Of a stretch of DNA of 64,000 bases, positions 52,789 through 62,237 are shown one piece after another; position 1 is the stretch's first letter; every line of letters begins with the position of its first letter. The position numbers were made by a program, and so were the translations under genes. Source of the DNA: Elusimicrobium minutum (GTDB lineage Bacteria; Elusimicrobiota; Elusimicrobia; Elusimicrobiales; UBA9959); contig DYIF01000003.1 of NCBI GenBank assembly GCA_020723765.1, forward strand, positions 1-64,000, written 5' to 3'. The notes under the pieces are model-generated. The model had not been told where the DNA came from, did not search any database, and was given only the letters and a program-made list of their open reading frames with translations.

Positions 52789-53190
52789 TTACTTATAATG
52801 CAGTTTTAATTTTGTTCTATCTAATTGGGCAAGTTCGAAGTCCTCGCTTGATTTTAAGGCTTTTTTGGGACAGATGTCTACGCACTGAGCGCAGTATATG
52901 CATCTGTCCAAATTCATTATGCAATCGAATTTTTTCTTTTGAGGTATTGGGTTACCGTCCGGCCCCGTTTGGGCGGCGGGTTGAGTATCGGAAATTATTA
53001 TTTCTATGGCTTTTGAAGGACACACCCTCATGCACATCTTGCATCCTATGCATTTTTCGCTTTCGAAAAGTATTCTGGCTCTGAAATTGGGATATACTTT
53101 CGCTTTTTCAAAAGGATATTTGGATGTAGCCGGCTTTTGGGTTAATTGCTTTATCGCTTCGGGAAGTAATCTTAATGGTTTTTTCTTCAT
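52789..53190 (-). CDS. Ferredoxin-like subunit of group 4 [NiFe]-hydrogenase (NuoI-like)
   Basis: The 133-residue protein carries two 4Fe-4S motifs, CIGCKMCMRVCPSKAI (about 48-63) and CIYCAQCVDICPKKAL (about 95-110), in the NuoI/HycF arrangement. It passes electrons between ferredoxin and the small subunit of the complex. The frame opens at GTG 53196, but AAAGAGGTGAAT before ATG 53190 selects the later start. It is the last gene of the hydrogenase operon, with four bases to the upstream gene counted from the longer start. Confidence 0.92.
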   Translation of the reverse strand: MKKKPLRLLPEAIKQLTQKPATSKYPFEKAKVYPNFRARILFESEKCIGCKMCMRVCPSKAIEIIISDTQPAAQTGPDGNPIPQKKKFDCIMNLDRCIYCAQCVDICPKKALKSSEDFELAQLDRTKLKLHYK

Positions 53191-53200
53191 ATTCACCTCT

Positions 53201-54139
53201 TTAAAATTTTAATCTTATGTATAAGTCTATAAGTATCTGTATTACCGCTACGGGAACGAGATACTTCCATGAAAACTTAACCATCTGGTCTACCCTTACT
53301 CTCGCCATAAGAACTTTAAAGAGAGTAAGTATAAGGCATACTACCAGAGTTTTTATTATAAATATGGCAAACCCGAAAAATCCGGATATGTTATGAAGTC
53401 CGCCTAAAAATACCGCATTTATTAAGGCCGCTAAAACTACCATTTCTATATCTATGGCCAATAGAAAAATTCCCAAAAGCCTTCCAGAATATTCGGTAAA
53501 CTGGCCGCCGACTATTTCGTTTTTAGCGTGCGGGGTATCGAAAGGAACTCTTTCCAGTTTTCCCTGAGAAGCCAAAAGCGCAACTATAAAACCCGGAATG
53601 TTTACCAGTATCATCAATGGGTTTTGAGTGAAATATTCGGATATTTTATAAACGGACCAGCTCTGCGCTATTATGGCGCAACCCGCGAACGACAAAAACA
53701 ACGGCACTTCATATCCGAAAAGCTGTGTCATAACTCTCATGGAACCTATCGTGGAATAAGGGCTTGTGGATGACCATCCGGCTAAAAAGAAAGTAACGGT
53801 CGGAATGGTCAAAAGGTATACTATAACCACTATATCCCCTTCAAAACTGACCATCGGAGTTCCCCAGACCGGTATCATAAATATCGTAGTTATTATGCTT
53901 GCCAGCGCTATATACGGAATAGATTTGAAAAGTATCTCGTCCGCATTATCCGGGATTACTACTTCTTTGGATATTAATTTTATAAAATCAGCAATCGGCT
54001 GATAAATGGGCGGTCCGACCCTGTTTTGCATTACGGCCGTTACTTTTCTGTCTATCCATTGTATCAAAGTGGCGTATGCTCCCAGGAAAACAAAGCCGGG
54101 AAACACCGCTATATACAATAAAGGCATTATCGTATCCAT
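53201..54139 (-). CDS. Membrane anchor subunit, NuoH-like
   Basis: The 312-residue subunit has about eight membrane helices and the NuoH signatures WIDRKVTAVMQNRVGPP near residue 30 and FDTPHAKNEIVGGQFTEYSG near residue 200. In group 4 hydrogenases this subunit (MbhM/EchB/HycD type) joins the catalytic arm to the proton- or sodium-pumping modules. It has an AGGAG ribosome binding site. Complex I NuoH looks very similar, so the assignment to a hydrogenase rests on the adjacent catalytic subunits. Confidence 0.93.
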   Translation of the reverse strand: MDTIMPLLYIAVFPGFVFLGAYATLIQWIDRKVTAVMQNRVGPPIYQPIADFIKLISKEVVIPDNADEILFKSIPYIALASIITTIFMIPVWGTPMVSFEGDIVVIVYLLTIPTVTFFLAGWSSTSPYSTIGSMRVMTQLFGYEVPLFLSFAGCAIIAQSWSVYKISEYFTQNPLMILVNIPGFIVALLASQGKLERVPFDTPHAKNEIVGGQFTEYSGRLLGIFLLAIDIEMVVLAALINAVFLGGLHNISGFFGFAIFIIKTLVVCLILTLFKVLMARVRVDQMVKFSWKYLVPVAVIQILIDLYIRLKF

Positions 54140-54165
54140 ATTAACTCCTGTATTATAAAGGCGTT

Positions 54166-55353
54166 TTATTTAAAGCTTACGCCTTTCTTTTTATAAAATT
54201 CTATAGAGTACTTTCTTAAGCCTTCCCAATCGAAAACCTCTTTTTTGCCGGTTTTATAGTCGTAAACCACCGCTCTGTCGGTGCAGCTCATGCAAGGGTC
54301 TATGGCGGCGATCGTTATTATGGCGTCCGCAAGATATCCGTTTTTAAGACAATACGGTATCGACTGGAAATTGGCAAGCGTCGGCGCTCTTACTTTCACC
54401 CTCTCGGGATACTCGGTTCCGTTCGCTTTTACGTAATGAATATCTTCCCCTCTCGGCGCTTCATATCTAAAAACCGCTTCTCCGGGGCCTATCTTCCAGG
54501 GCACTTTTACCGATATCGGGCCTTCCGGAAGATTTTTTAATATCTGTTCTATCATTTTATAAGATTCTATGGTTTCAAGCACTCTTACAACCGCTCTTCC
54601 AAATACGTCTTCGGTATTGTGAGTTATAACCTTGAAATCTAATTGGTCGTATATAAAATAAGGCTCGTCTCTTCTTACGTCGATATCCACTCCGCTTGCT
54701 CTGGCGGTAGGGCCTACGGCGTTTAATTCCAGGGCGACATCTTTGGGAAGTTTTCCCACATTCTGGGTTCTTGCCAGAAATGTCGGCTCTTCCGTTACCA
54801 CTCCGACATAATACGAAGTTCTTTCGTGGAGAAACTTTATTTTTTTCAATATTTCTTCCGCCTGCTCTTTCGTTATGTCTCTTCTTACTCCGCCTATCGT
54901 ATTTATTCCGTAATGAACTCTGTTTCCGCTTATCATTTCAAGGCAATCTAAAACCTGTTCTCTGTCTCTCCATGTATACATAAATAAAGTATCGTAGCCC
55001 AACTCAAACGCAGCAACCCCAAGCCACAATAAATGAGAGTGAACTCTTTCAAGTTCGGCCACAAGAGTCCTTATTGCTTTTGCTCTTTGAGGAACCTCGG
55101 CTTTAGCTATCTCCTCTACTGCGTTTATATAGCAGCTTACATGAGAATGAGAGCATATTCCGCATATTCTTTCTATAAGATAAATATCCTGTATGTAATT
55201 TCTGTTTTCCGCGGCTTTTTCGACACCTCTGTGATTGTATCCTAAATTAACTGTTGCATCGACTATCTGCTCGCCGTCCAATACCAACATAAAGTTTTCC
55301 GGTTCTTTTAACGCCGGATGCTGGGGTCCTAACGGTATCTGTATTTTTGACAT
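54166..55353 (-). CDS. Group 4 [NiFe]-hydrogenase large subunit
   Basis: The 395-residue subunit is related to complex I NuoD but keeps all four nickel ligands: C64/C67 in ERICGICSHSH (L1 motif) and C354/C357 in DPCMSCTDR (L2 motif). NuoD lacks these. It should therefore make or oxidise H2. A 35-residue tail follows R360, matching the peptide removed by a maturation endopeptidase in HycE-type subunits. No maturation genes (hypA-F, hycI) are in the window. It has the AAGGAGG site and overlaps the NuoC-like gene by one base. Confidence 0.93.
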   Translation of the reverse strand: MSKIQIPLGPQHPALKEPENFMLVLDGEQIVDATVNLGYNHRGVEKAAENRNYIQDIYLIERICGICSHSHVSCYINAVEEIAKAEVPQRAKAIRTLVAELERVHSHLLWLGVAAFELGYDTLFMYTWRDREQVLDCLEMISGNRVHYGINTIGGVRRDITKEQAEEILKKIKFLHERTSYYVGVVTEEPTFLARTQNVGKLPKDVALELNAVGPTARASGVDIDVRRDEPYFIYDQLDFKVITHNTEDVFGRAVVRVLETIESYKMIEQILKNLPEGPISVKVPWKIGPGEAVFRYEAPRGEDIHYVKANGTEYPERVKVRAPTLANFQSIPYCLKNGYLADAIITIAAIDPCMSCTDRAVVYDYKTGKKEVFDWEGLRKYSIEFYKKKGVSFK

Positions 55354-55844
55354 TATTCCTCCTTAGCGCATTTTTCATCTAACATTTTGTTAAGTTCTTC
55401 CAACTTAACTTCTTTTCTGAGCGGATGAACCCCTTTAGGAAATCCTTCGGGAAGAGGATAGTTTCGCCCTTCCGGAAGTCCTTCTATTTTTATTCCGAAC
55501 AAATCTTCAAGCTCTCTTTCATAAGATGTGGCTACCGGATAAACTTCGAGAACGGACTTTAAAACGGGGTTTGTTTTCGAAGTTCTTAGTTTGATATTTA
55601 CGAGGGTTTTATGGTCGGTTATATGATATATCGCTCCCAATTTTTCGCCTTCGTCAAATCCGGTTATGGTGGATAAGTGATAATAACCTTTGGTTTTTAA
55701 AAATCTCATTACTTCCAGAGCTTTATCTGAGTTTACGTCTATCCAGACTCTTGTTTTCCTTGTTATGGAAGCGTTCTCGATAACGGCGCCGAATTTTTCT
55801 TTAAGTTCTTTTACAAGTTCTTCCTCTTTTATTATATCGCTCAT
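55353..55844 (-). CDS. NuoC-like subunit of the hydrogenase complex
   Basis: The roughly 163-residue soluble subunit matches the NuoC/HycE-N 30-kDa family. Signatures are the YHLSTITGFDEG segment, DLFGIKIEGLPEGRNYPLPE and the closing HPLRKE. It supports the large subunit structurally. The frame opens at GTG 55850, but ATG 55844 has AAAGAGGTGATT ahead of it. It is a separate gene here and not fused to the large subunit as in HycE. Confidence 0.92.
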   Translation of the reverse strand: MSDIIKEEELVKELKEKFGAVIENASITRKTRVWIDVNSDKALEVMRFLKTKGYYHLSTITGFDEGEKLGAIYHITDHKTLVNIKLRTSKTNPVLKSVLEVYPVATSYERELEDLFGIKIEGLPEGRNYPLPEGFPKGVHPLRKEVKLEELNKMLDEKCAKEE

Positions 55845-55846
55845 AA

Positions 55847-56302
55847 TCACCTCTTTGAAACTGTTTTAGAGTTTTTTTCAAGCTCGGTTATAAGTTTTAC
55901 CACCGCGTCTATTATCGCTTCCGGCCTTGCGGGGCAGCCCGGTATATAAGCCGATACCGGTATGACTTTATCTATTCCGCCGACAACGCTATAACAACCG
56001 TCGAAAACTCCGCCGGAGCACGCGCAGGTCCCAACCGCTAAAACAAACTTCGGGTTAGGCATCTGGTCGTATATCCTTTTAAATCTTTTCGCCTGTTGTC
56101 TTGTCAAAGGACCGCTTACTATCATTACATCCGCGTGTCTCGGAGTTCCTTTTAAAACTATACCGAATCTTTCTATGTCGTATTTCGGTGTGAGCGCATC
56201 GACTATTTCTATGTCGCAGCCGTTGCATGCGCCGGTGTTGAAGTGTATTATCCATGGAGATTTAAGTCTGGACCATAATATTATTTTGTCTTTTAATTTC
56301 AT
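55847..56302 (-). CDS. Group 4 [NiFe]-hydrogenase small subunit
   Basis: The 151-residue subunit carries the proximal 4Fe-4S cluster. The ligands are C26 and C29 in GACNGCDIE, then C93 (GTCACSGG) and C123 (PGCPARPE). The CxxC pair is the hydrogenase form; complex I NuoB has adjacent cysteines (CC). That supports the hydrogenase call for the large subunit. There are two further cysteines at 95 and 103 of unknown role. It lies four bases after the NuoA-like gene. Confidence 0.93.
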   Translation of the reverse strand: MKLKDKIILWSRLKSPWIIHFNTGACNGCDIEIVDALTPKYDIERFGIVLKGTPRHADVMIVSGPLTRQQAKRFKRIYDQMPNPKFVLAVGTCACSGGVFDGCYSVVGGIDKVIPVSAYIPGCPARPEAIIDAVVKLITELEKNSKTVSKR

Positions 56303-56306
56303 AAAT

Positions 56307-56633
56307 TTATCCTATAAAAAGTATCGAAAGTATGACTATTACTATTACCGTATATATGAACGGTATCAAAAAGGGTATCGAACCCGAAAAAGCTAAAGTC
56401 ATAAGCATCAACGCCGCTACGTGAAGTATGGTAAAGAATATGGCATAAGGATAAAACTCCTCATATCCCGGCGTTACTTTTTGGGCCGGAAAATCTTCTC
56501 CGCATGCGTATGTTTTGGATGTTTCCGGGTTTTTTTCGGTTTTAGGCTCAAATCCTTTTATCAATTTGCCGAAAATCAAAACCACCGCTAAAGATATTAT
56601 GAAAGCAAAAGGCGGGTAAAGATATATTTCCAT
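56307..56633 (-). CDS. NuoA-like subunit
   Basis: The 108-residue protein has three membrane helices (about 8-24, 62-82, 88-106) and a NuoA-like loop with TYACGEDFPAQ, resembling the YECG motif of complex I subunit A. Many group 4 hydrogenases lack this subunit, so its presence places the complex nearer the complex I end of the family. AAGGGG ribosome binding site. Confidence 0.85.
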   Translation of the reverse strand: MEIYLYPPFAFIISLAVVLIFGKLIKGFEPKTEKNPETSKTYACGEDFPAQKVTPGYEEFYPYAIFFTILHVAALMLMTLAFSGSIPFLIPFIYTVIVIVILSILFIG

Positions 56634-56636
56634 AAA

Positions 56637-56945
56637 TCACCCCTTTAAGTTTATTATTTTTGTTATGTCTATGCTTTGATTTAGCCTGTAGTATTTTACC
56701 ACCAAAGCCAGACCGCTTGCTATTACTACCGCTTCAACAAGTATCATAACTATTATTATGTTCTGAGCTAAGTTAATGTTATTTGTGGCAAGACCCGCGG
56801 TTATTACCGCTATAAGAGCGGACTTGGATATTATTTCAAAACCTATCAAAAGCTTAATGATGTTTTTCGATACCACCATGCAATACGCGCCTATAAAGAA
56901 GAGTATCGATATGAAAAACCAATCTATCGGAAAATTATAGATCAT
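56637..56945 (-). CDS. NuoK/MrpC-like subunit
   Basis: The 102-residue subunit has three membrane helices and the NuoK/MrpC-type motifs, with glutamates in LIGFEIISKSALIA near residue 33 and in MILVEAVVIASGLALV near residue 68. These acidic residues line the proton path in complex I. It overlaps the NuoJ-like gene by four bases (ATGA). Confidence 0.88.
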   Translation of the reverse strand: MIYNFPIDWFFISILFFIGAYCMVVSKNIIKLLIGFEIISKSALIAVITAGLATNNINLAQNIIIVMILVEAVVIASGLALVVKYYRLNQSIDITKIINLKG

Positions 56946-57448
56946 ATTTTCCCTCCGTTATCCGCTTCTTTTCTTTTAAAAAATATGTGTTTTATTACAA
57001 ATACGCTTGAGGCTAAAAGGGTAAGCTGGCCTATTATATCCACTCCTCTATATAGCCATATTAGCTTACCTATGGGTTCCTCTTTTTGAGTGTTATAAGT
57101 GGAAAATATCTGAAGCTTTGAAAAGTATTCAGGAACGATTATTGAAGCGGATATTATAAATCCTATAAGCAGAAGCGGGAGTAAAACATATTTAACCCTG
57201 TTTTCTTTAATGTTTTCCTCATCGTGTTTTACAAGGCTTACCGCGCTTACGAACAAAACGGTTATAAGGCCCGCGCAAACCGATAATTCGAAAACCGCGG
57301 CCCAGGGGGCGTTATAAGCAAAGAGCAGAATGGAAACTCCTATGCTAAGCAAAGCCAACATTATGGCGGAATTTATCAACTTTTTAGATATGACCGCGAC
57401 TACCGCTCCCATTATTATTATGAAGTATATCAAAAGATAAAGTGTCAT
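56942..57448 (-). CDS. NuoJ/MrpB-like subunit
   Basis: The 168-residue subunit has about five membrane helices with the NuoJ-like segment AAVFELSVCAGLITVLFVSAVSL, split across residues 49-72. The acidic residue in it fits both NuoJ and the DUF4040-type MbhD family. It probably connects the NuoK-like subunit to the antiporter-like subunits. The exact family label is uncertain because the sequence is diverged. Confidence 0.78.
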   Translation of the reverse strand: MTLYLLIYFIIIMGAVVAVISKKLINSAIMLALLSIGVSILLFAYNAPWAAVFELSVCAGLITVLFVSAVSLVKHDEENIKENRVKYVLLPLLLIGFIISASIIVPEYFSKLQIFSTYNTQKEEPIGKLIWLYRGVDIIGQLTLLASSVFVIKHIFFKRKEADNGGKI

Positions 57449-57460
57449 TTATTCCTCCGA

Positions 57461-58861
57461 TTACATTATTATCTTTTCCAGATAAAAGTAAACTCTATTG
57501 AAGAATATTCCCGATAATATTATTATAATGCTTATGGTTATTACGGGAATAAGAAGCTGAAACTTGGCTTCTTTTACCTCGGTCAATTTTTCGGACAATT
57601 TTCCAAAAAACACCTTTTTCTGCATTATCATAAAATAAGCTAAAGTAAGTATGCTCGCTATTAACGCTATTACCGCGTAATATTTGTTACCGCTTTGCCA
57701 CAAGGCTATTATTATTAAAACCTTGCTCCAGAACCCTGAAAGCGGAGGAACTCCGGCGGTTGAGAGAAGCGCTATTACCGATGTCCAGCTGGTATAAGGC
57801 ATCTTTTTCTCAAGGCCTTTTAATTCTTCCATATTAGTAGTTCCGGTATTCTTCTCGACGCAGGCCGAGTTTAAGAAAAGCACAGTTTTGAAAGTGGCGT
57901 GGTTTACCAGATGAAATACCGCGGCGAATATCCCCAAAGGTGAGAAAGTGGCGGTGGCGAGTATTATATACCCCATCTGGCTTATGCTCGAATAAGCGAG
58001 CATTCTCTTAAAATCCTTTTGAACCATCGCTCCGAAAGCTCCTATTAAAACCGAAAGCATTCCGGTGAAAAGCAAAAGGGCCGATATTTTGTATGTCGCG
58101 CCGGAGTTATAAAGTATCTGAGATATTTTTATTATCGCGTATATTCCGCCTATTTTTGTGACTATTCCGGCAAGATATGCGGATATCGGAGAGTAAGAAC
58201 CCTGGTAAACATCTGGAGTCCAGAAATGAAAAGGAGCTATTCCCGATTTTATAAGAAAACCTATTATTATCATAGAAAGGGCTATGACAGTTAGAAAGTT
58301 TATGTTTGTAAACTTTATGGTATCGAAATCGAAACTTCCGTAGTTAAGCATAAGTATCGATATTCCGAATATTATAAGCACCGATGCTGGAAAGGTAAGA
58401 AAAAAGTATTTTATACTCGCTTCTATGGAGTTTTTGGAGTTTGAAGAAGTTATTAAAGCGAAAGAACAAACGCTTATCGCTTCCATAAATATGTATAGAG
58501 TGAAGAAATCTCTCGACATAACAAGCGAGCACATTGCGGAAACCGAAATCAATATAAGAGAATAATAGGAGTTTGAGTTTGTGTCGTTTTCAACCTCGTA
58601 ATATGTCGAGAAAAAAACTACGGCCAGTCCCACAAGATATATAGTGAAAATCATAAGAAGAGTAAAAGCGTCGAATGTAAACGAAGAATAATCCATTTTT
58701 ATTATATAGTGGAGTATTATATATCCGACGTTTATAAGTCCGCTTAAAAGAGTGACGTTTGCCAGTATTTCGGTTATTCTTCTAGATTTCCTCGATATGA
58801 AAGGGATGGCGAGGGCAGAGCATAAAGGAATCAAGCTATAAGATAAGAAATCAGTTACCAT
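57461..58861 (-). CDS. Antiporter-like subunit, NuoN/NuoM-type
   Basis: The 466-residue subunit has about 14 membrane helices of the proton-conducting NuoL/M/N family. Recognisable parts are YIFMEAISVCSFALI (TM5 glutamate), SGIAPFHFWTPDVYQGS near residue 205, and MLAYSSISQMGYIIL near residue 287. Its layout is closest to NuoN or MrpD. It is one of three such subunits. It has a strong GGAGGA ribosome binding site and overlaps the NuoL-like gene by seven bases. Confidence 0.9.
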   Translation of the reverse strand: MVTDFLSYSLIPLCSALAIPFISRKSRRITEILANVTLLSGLINVGYIILHYIIKMDYSSFTFDAFTLLMIFTIYLVGLAVVFFSTYYEVENDTNSNSYYSLILISVSAMCSLVMSRDFFTLYIFMEAISVCSFALITSSNSKNSIEASIKYFFLTFPASVLIIFGISILMLNYGSFDFDTIKFTNINFLTVIALSMIIIGFLIKSGIAPFHFWTPDVYQGSYSPISAYLAGIVTKIGGIYAIIKISQILYNSGATYKISALLLFTGMLSVLIGAFGAMVQKDFKRMLAYSSISQMGYIILATATFSPLGIFAAVFHLVNHATFKTVLFLNSACVEKNTGTTNMEELKGLEKKMPYTSWTSVIALLSTAGVPPLSGFWSKVLIIIALWQSGNKYYAVIALIASILTLAYFMIMQKKVFFGKLSEKLTEVKEAKFQLLIPVITISIIIILSGIFFNRVYFYLEKIIM

Positions 58862-60738
58862 TTTATTCCTCCGAGATATATTAAGTATGCGGTAGCGAAA
58901 ACAAATATGAAGAACATATAAAGAGAATAACTGCCGCTATGAAGTTTCGAAACCTTATCCGATACATAGAGGGTTATCGAAACCGGTATGTCGTCTATAA
59001 GTTTGTCAAAGAATCTGTCTATCTTGAAAAGTAACGATGAGAAAGAAGAAAATATTTTTCTGAATATTTCGTATAAATCGAAGTACCCTTTTTCCGCCAT
59101 ATCGTATGTTTGATGCAACACCGGGGCGTAGTGTATGTGATCCGACGATTTGTATGCTTTTCCGGATAATCTAAATCCAAGTATGTGATTTGAAACGGCT
59201 ATTATTATGACAACTAAGGATAAGAGAAATAGATTATCGAAATGGAATCCGCTAAGCTCGCCGTCGGCTACAAAGCCCAAGGCCATAAGCGAAGGAGATA
59301 TCAATTTGGATATCGGAAGATGGGCTCCGAAACCGAATATCACGCATATTGCGGCAAGAGCAATCATCGGTATCAACATTGAGTAAGGCGCCTCTTTAGT
59401 GTCTTTTAGGTTTTCGGGGGTTTTGCCGAAAAATACGCTATGTCCCAATTTAAGAAAGGAAGCCAAAGTTAAAATGGATCCGATTTCCGCGGCATAGAAG
59501 AATATGGTGTATCCGCTCATAATTGTTCCTTTATAAACAAGTTCCTTCGAGAAAAAACCGTTTAAAGGAGCGATTCCCGATATGGCCGCCGCGGCTATTA
59601 TGAAACAGACGGCGGTTATAGGCATCCTTGAAAATAACCCGCCCAATTTTGATATGTCGTTGGTTTGGGTTTGATTTTCAACGGCCCCCGCGGTCATAAA
59701 CAAGCATGATTTATAACTTGCGTGGTTTATCATATGGAAAAGACCGCCGGCTATTCCTACCGGATTTAACGTGCCTATGCCTAATATCATGTATCCCGTC
59801 TGGCTTACGGCGTGATAAGATAAGAGTCTTTTATAATCGTTTTGAATGAACGCCATCATGACGGCGACGAGTATCGTTATTGCACCTATGGACATAAGTA
59901 TAATCTGCATTGTCGAATTTATTTGATATATATATAACGAAATTCTCGCAAGAAAATAAATTCCCAAAAGCTTATCTATCGCCGCGGGTATATAAGCCAT
60001 GAAAGCGGCATTTGAGTTTAAAGCGGCGTCCGGTATCCAGGTATGAAACGGAAAAGCGCCGGCTTTAGTTAAAGCTCCTATTAAAAGAAGCACGTAAGCT
60101 ACGGTTCCCCAACCGCTTAGTATTAATTTGTTTTGGGATATTTTCGACATCAAGAAAGTATCGGAAATGTAGCCTATTATTATTATTCCGAGCATCATCG
60201 CTATGTCGCTTATACCGTTTATTAAAAAAGTTTTTAAAGCGGTTTTTTTGCACGCTTGAGTTTCTCCCGATATGTATACGAAGACATACAATAAAACGAC
60301 CATGGATTCCCAGAAAAATAACATTGATATCAAATTATCGCTTATCACCGAACCGGCCGCCGCGGTCTGAGTGAGCATAAGCAGAAAATAAAATATTTTT
60401 GAAGATCCTCTGTTTTTTACCGATATGCCGTAGAGAGAGAGTAAAAGAGAAAACATCGATACCCCAAAGAGTAGAAAAGCGGAAAGCTGATCTATTCTGA
60501 AAGAAATCGAAGAAAGGTTTCCAAGCCACTTTATATGATACTGCAGGTTATCGGATTGCAGAACAAACTTCAGTATTACGATTGAGGCCGCAAACGAGAC
60601 GCCGGTAACCGCGAAAGATAAAACTTCTTTCAGATATTTTGTTTTATCCGATATAAGAAGCAAAAGTACCCCGGATATAAGGGGCAGTAAAAGAGGTATT
60701 AGTACCAGGTTTGATATATTGGAATTTAATTCGTTCAT
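58855..60738 (-). CDS. Antiporter-like subunit with long C-terminus, NuoL/MrpA-type
   Basis: The 627-residue subunit is a NuoL-like antiporter homologue (about 1-490). It has MLFFWESMVVLLYVFVY with the TM5 glutamate, AGAFPFHTWIPDAA near residue 228, and LLSYHAVSQTGYMILGIG. The last 130 residues include an amphipathic stretch and a terminal membrane helix, as in NuoL's lateral helix. It overlaps both neighbours by a few bases. Confidence 0.9.
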   Translation of the reverse strand: MNELNSNISNLVLIPLLLPLISGVLLLLISDKTKYLKEVLSFAVTGVSFAASIVILKFVLQSDNLQYHIKWLGNLSSISFRIDQLSAFLLFGVSMFSLLLSLYGISVKNRGSSKIFYFLLMLTQTAAAGSVISDNLISMLFFWESMVVLLYVFVYISGETQACKKTALKTFLINGISDIAMMLGIIIIGYISDTFLMSKISQNKLILSGWGTVAYVLLLIGALTKAGAFPFHTWIPDAALNSNAAFMAYIPAAIDKLLGIYFLARISLYIYQINSTMQIILMSIGAITILVAVMMAFIQNDYKRLLSYHAVSQTGYMILGIGTLNPVGIAGGLFHMINHASYKSCLFMTAGAVENQTQTNDISKLGGLFSRMPITAVCFIIAAAAISGIAPLNGFFSKELVYKGTIMSGYTIFFYAAEIGSILTLASFLKLGHSVFFGKTPENLKDTKEAPYSMLIPMIALAAICVIFGFGAHLPISKLISPSLMALGFVADGELSGFHFDNLFLLSLVVIIIAVSNHILGFRLSGKAYKSSDHIHYAPVLHQTYDMAEKGYFDLYEIFRKIFSSFSSLLFKIDRFFDKLIDDIPVSITLYVSDKVSKLHSGSYSLYMFFIFVFATAYLIYLGGIKW

Positions 60739-62165
60739 TTTACGCTAACCCCCATATACATAATTTCGGATGTCGTGTTGGCGTAAGAGTAAGGATAAGA
60801 TATCATTACGCCGAGCACAAGTCCCACAAAAGCTAAAAACAAAACGCTTGCGACCATTGTGGGAGACCCTTCTGAAGGGGCGTTTATCTTTTCGTTTCCC
60901 AAGAATACTTTGTAGAACAGCCTTGAAAGATAAAGCATGGTAAGTATCGCTCCTACGAAAAATATAGACGGGACTATTATATCGTTGGTTTCGATCGCTC
61001 CTTTAAAAACTATGAATTTCGCAAAGAAACCGCCGAAAGGCGGAAGTCCCATGACCGAAAAAGAAGAAAGCGCGAAAGCAAGCGCCGTTAAAGGCATTGT
61101 CTTTACAAGCCCCCCCATTTTTGTTATGTCTTTGGTATGTGTTTTTTGTTCTATGATGCCGGCGCACAAAAACAAAGAAGCTTTTGCGATGCTATGCATA
61201 AGTATATAAAGTATTCCTCCGGCAAACGCCATCTTCGAACCGCTAGCAAGACCAAGGAAAATAAAAGAAAGCTGGCTGATTGTGGAATACGCGATTATCC
61301 TCTTTATATCCGTTTCTATTAAAGCCGCTCCCCCGGATACTAAAGCCGTTATTCCGGTTATTATTAAGACGGCATAATTGAAACTTTCCGGGGTATAAAA
61401 AACCGTTCCGAAAATCTTTGCGTAAGCAAAGGTACCTATTTTAACCAATACCGCGGCGTGAAGAAGCGAGGTTACGGTTGACGGAGCGACACCGGCGTCC
61501 GGAAGCCATGTGGAAAAAGGAAGTATGGCCGATTTTGAAAATATTCCGAATAATATCAATACGGCCGGCAAGACGGCTATTTCTCTCGCTTTTAAATCGG
61601 AAAGGTTTAAGGTTTGATTGTTCAGATATATGTATATTATGCCTATAAGCATTACCACCGCTCCGAACATGGTTACGAGTATCGTTTTGTTGGCCTTTGT
61701 AACGTCTTTCTCCCCTCTAAAAAATCCGACCAATCTCCAGGAAGCAAAACCCGTAAGTTCCCAGAATATGTACATCCATAAAAGGTTGTCGGAATAAACG
61801 AGACCCATCATTGAGCCCATAAACAATATTACCATGGTATAGTACTCCGTCTGGTTTTCGTAGTGGGATATGTAATCTATCGAGTATATTACTATTACGA
61901 GAGAAGTAAGAGAAGAAACCACGGCCATAAAAGCCGATAAAGGGTCCAATTTAAAAGCGAAATCGAAACCGAAAGGAAAGGTTATGGCGAATCGTATCCC
62001 TTCCGAGAAAGCCGATTGCATTAACATGGAATTAAGAATAAAAGTTATAGCCGCTATTACCACCGCCATAACGTTTCTTAAATCCTTTGATATTTTATTA
62101 AATATTGGGAGCGTGAAAGCGCCGAGAACCGGTATAAGGACTGCTAAAATTAAGGTTTTATCCAT
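60735..62165 (-). CDS. Antiporter-like subunit, NuoM/MrpD-type (first gene of hydrogenase operon)
   Basis: The 476-residue subunit is another NuoL/M/N-family pump with YIFWELTGFASWRLVGF (TM5 glutamate), SAILPFSTWLPDAG near residue 220, and RIIAYSTISQLSFIFLG. The frame opens 30 bases earlier, but AAAGAGGTATAT before ATG 62165 selects this start. It is the first of eleven genes. Three antiporter subunits with a hydrogenase core imply coupling of H2 chemistry to proton or sodium transport. Confidence 0.9.
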   Translation of the reverse strand: MDKTLILAVLIPVLGAFTLPIFNKISKDLRNVMAVVIAAITFILNSMLMQSAFSEGIRFAITFPFGFDFAFKLDPLSAFMAVVSSLTSLVIVIYSIDYISHYENQTEYYTMVILFMGSMMGLVYSDNLLWMYIFWELTGFASWRLVGFFRGEKDVTKANKTILVTMFGAVVMLIGIIYIYLNNQTLNLSDLKAREIAVLPAVLILFGIFSKSAILPFSTWLPDAGVAPSTVTSLLHAAVLVKIGTFAYAKIFGTVFYTPESFNYAVLIITGITALVSGGAALIETDIKRIIAYSTISQLSFIFLGLASGSKMAFAGGILYILMHSIAKASLFLCAGIIEQKTHTKDITKMGGLVKTMPLTALAFALSSFSVMGLPPFGGFFAKFIVFKGAIETNDIIVPSIFFVGAILTMLYLSRLFYKVFLGNEKINAPSEGSPTMVASVLFLAFVGLVLGVMISYPYSYANTTSEIMYMGVSVK

Positions 62166-62237
62166 ATATACCTCTTTAATATAAATTAAATTCATTTTAT
62201 CAAAAAAATAAAATAATTAAAAATTAGTAAATCTAAA

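Noticed and set aside
52789-62165. Respiratory NADH:quinone oxidoreductase (complex I)
   Set aside because: Subunit similarity is strong, but the large subunit keeps the four [NiFe] cysteines, the small subunit has CxxC and not CC, and no NuoE, NuoF or NuoG gene is present.
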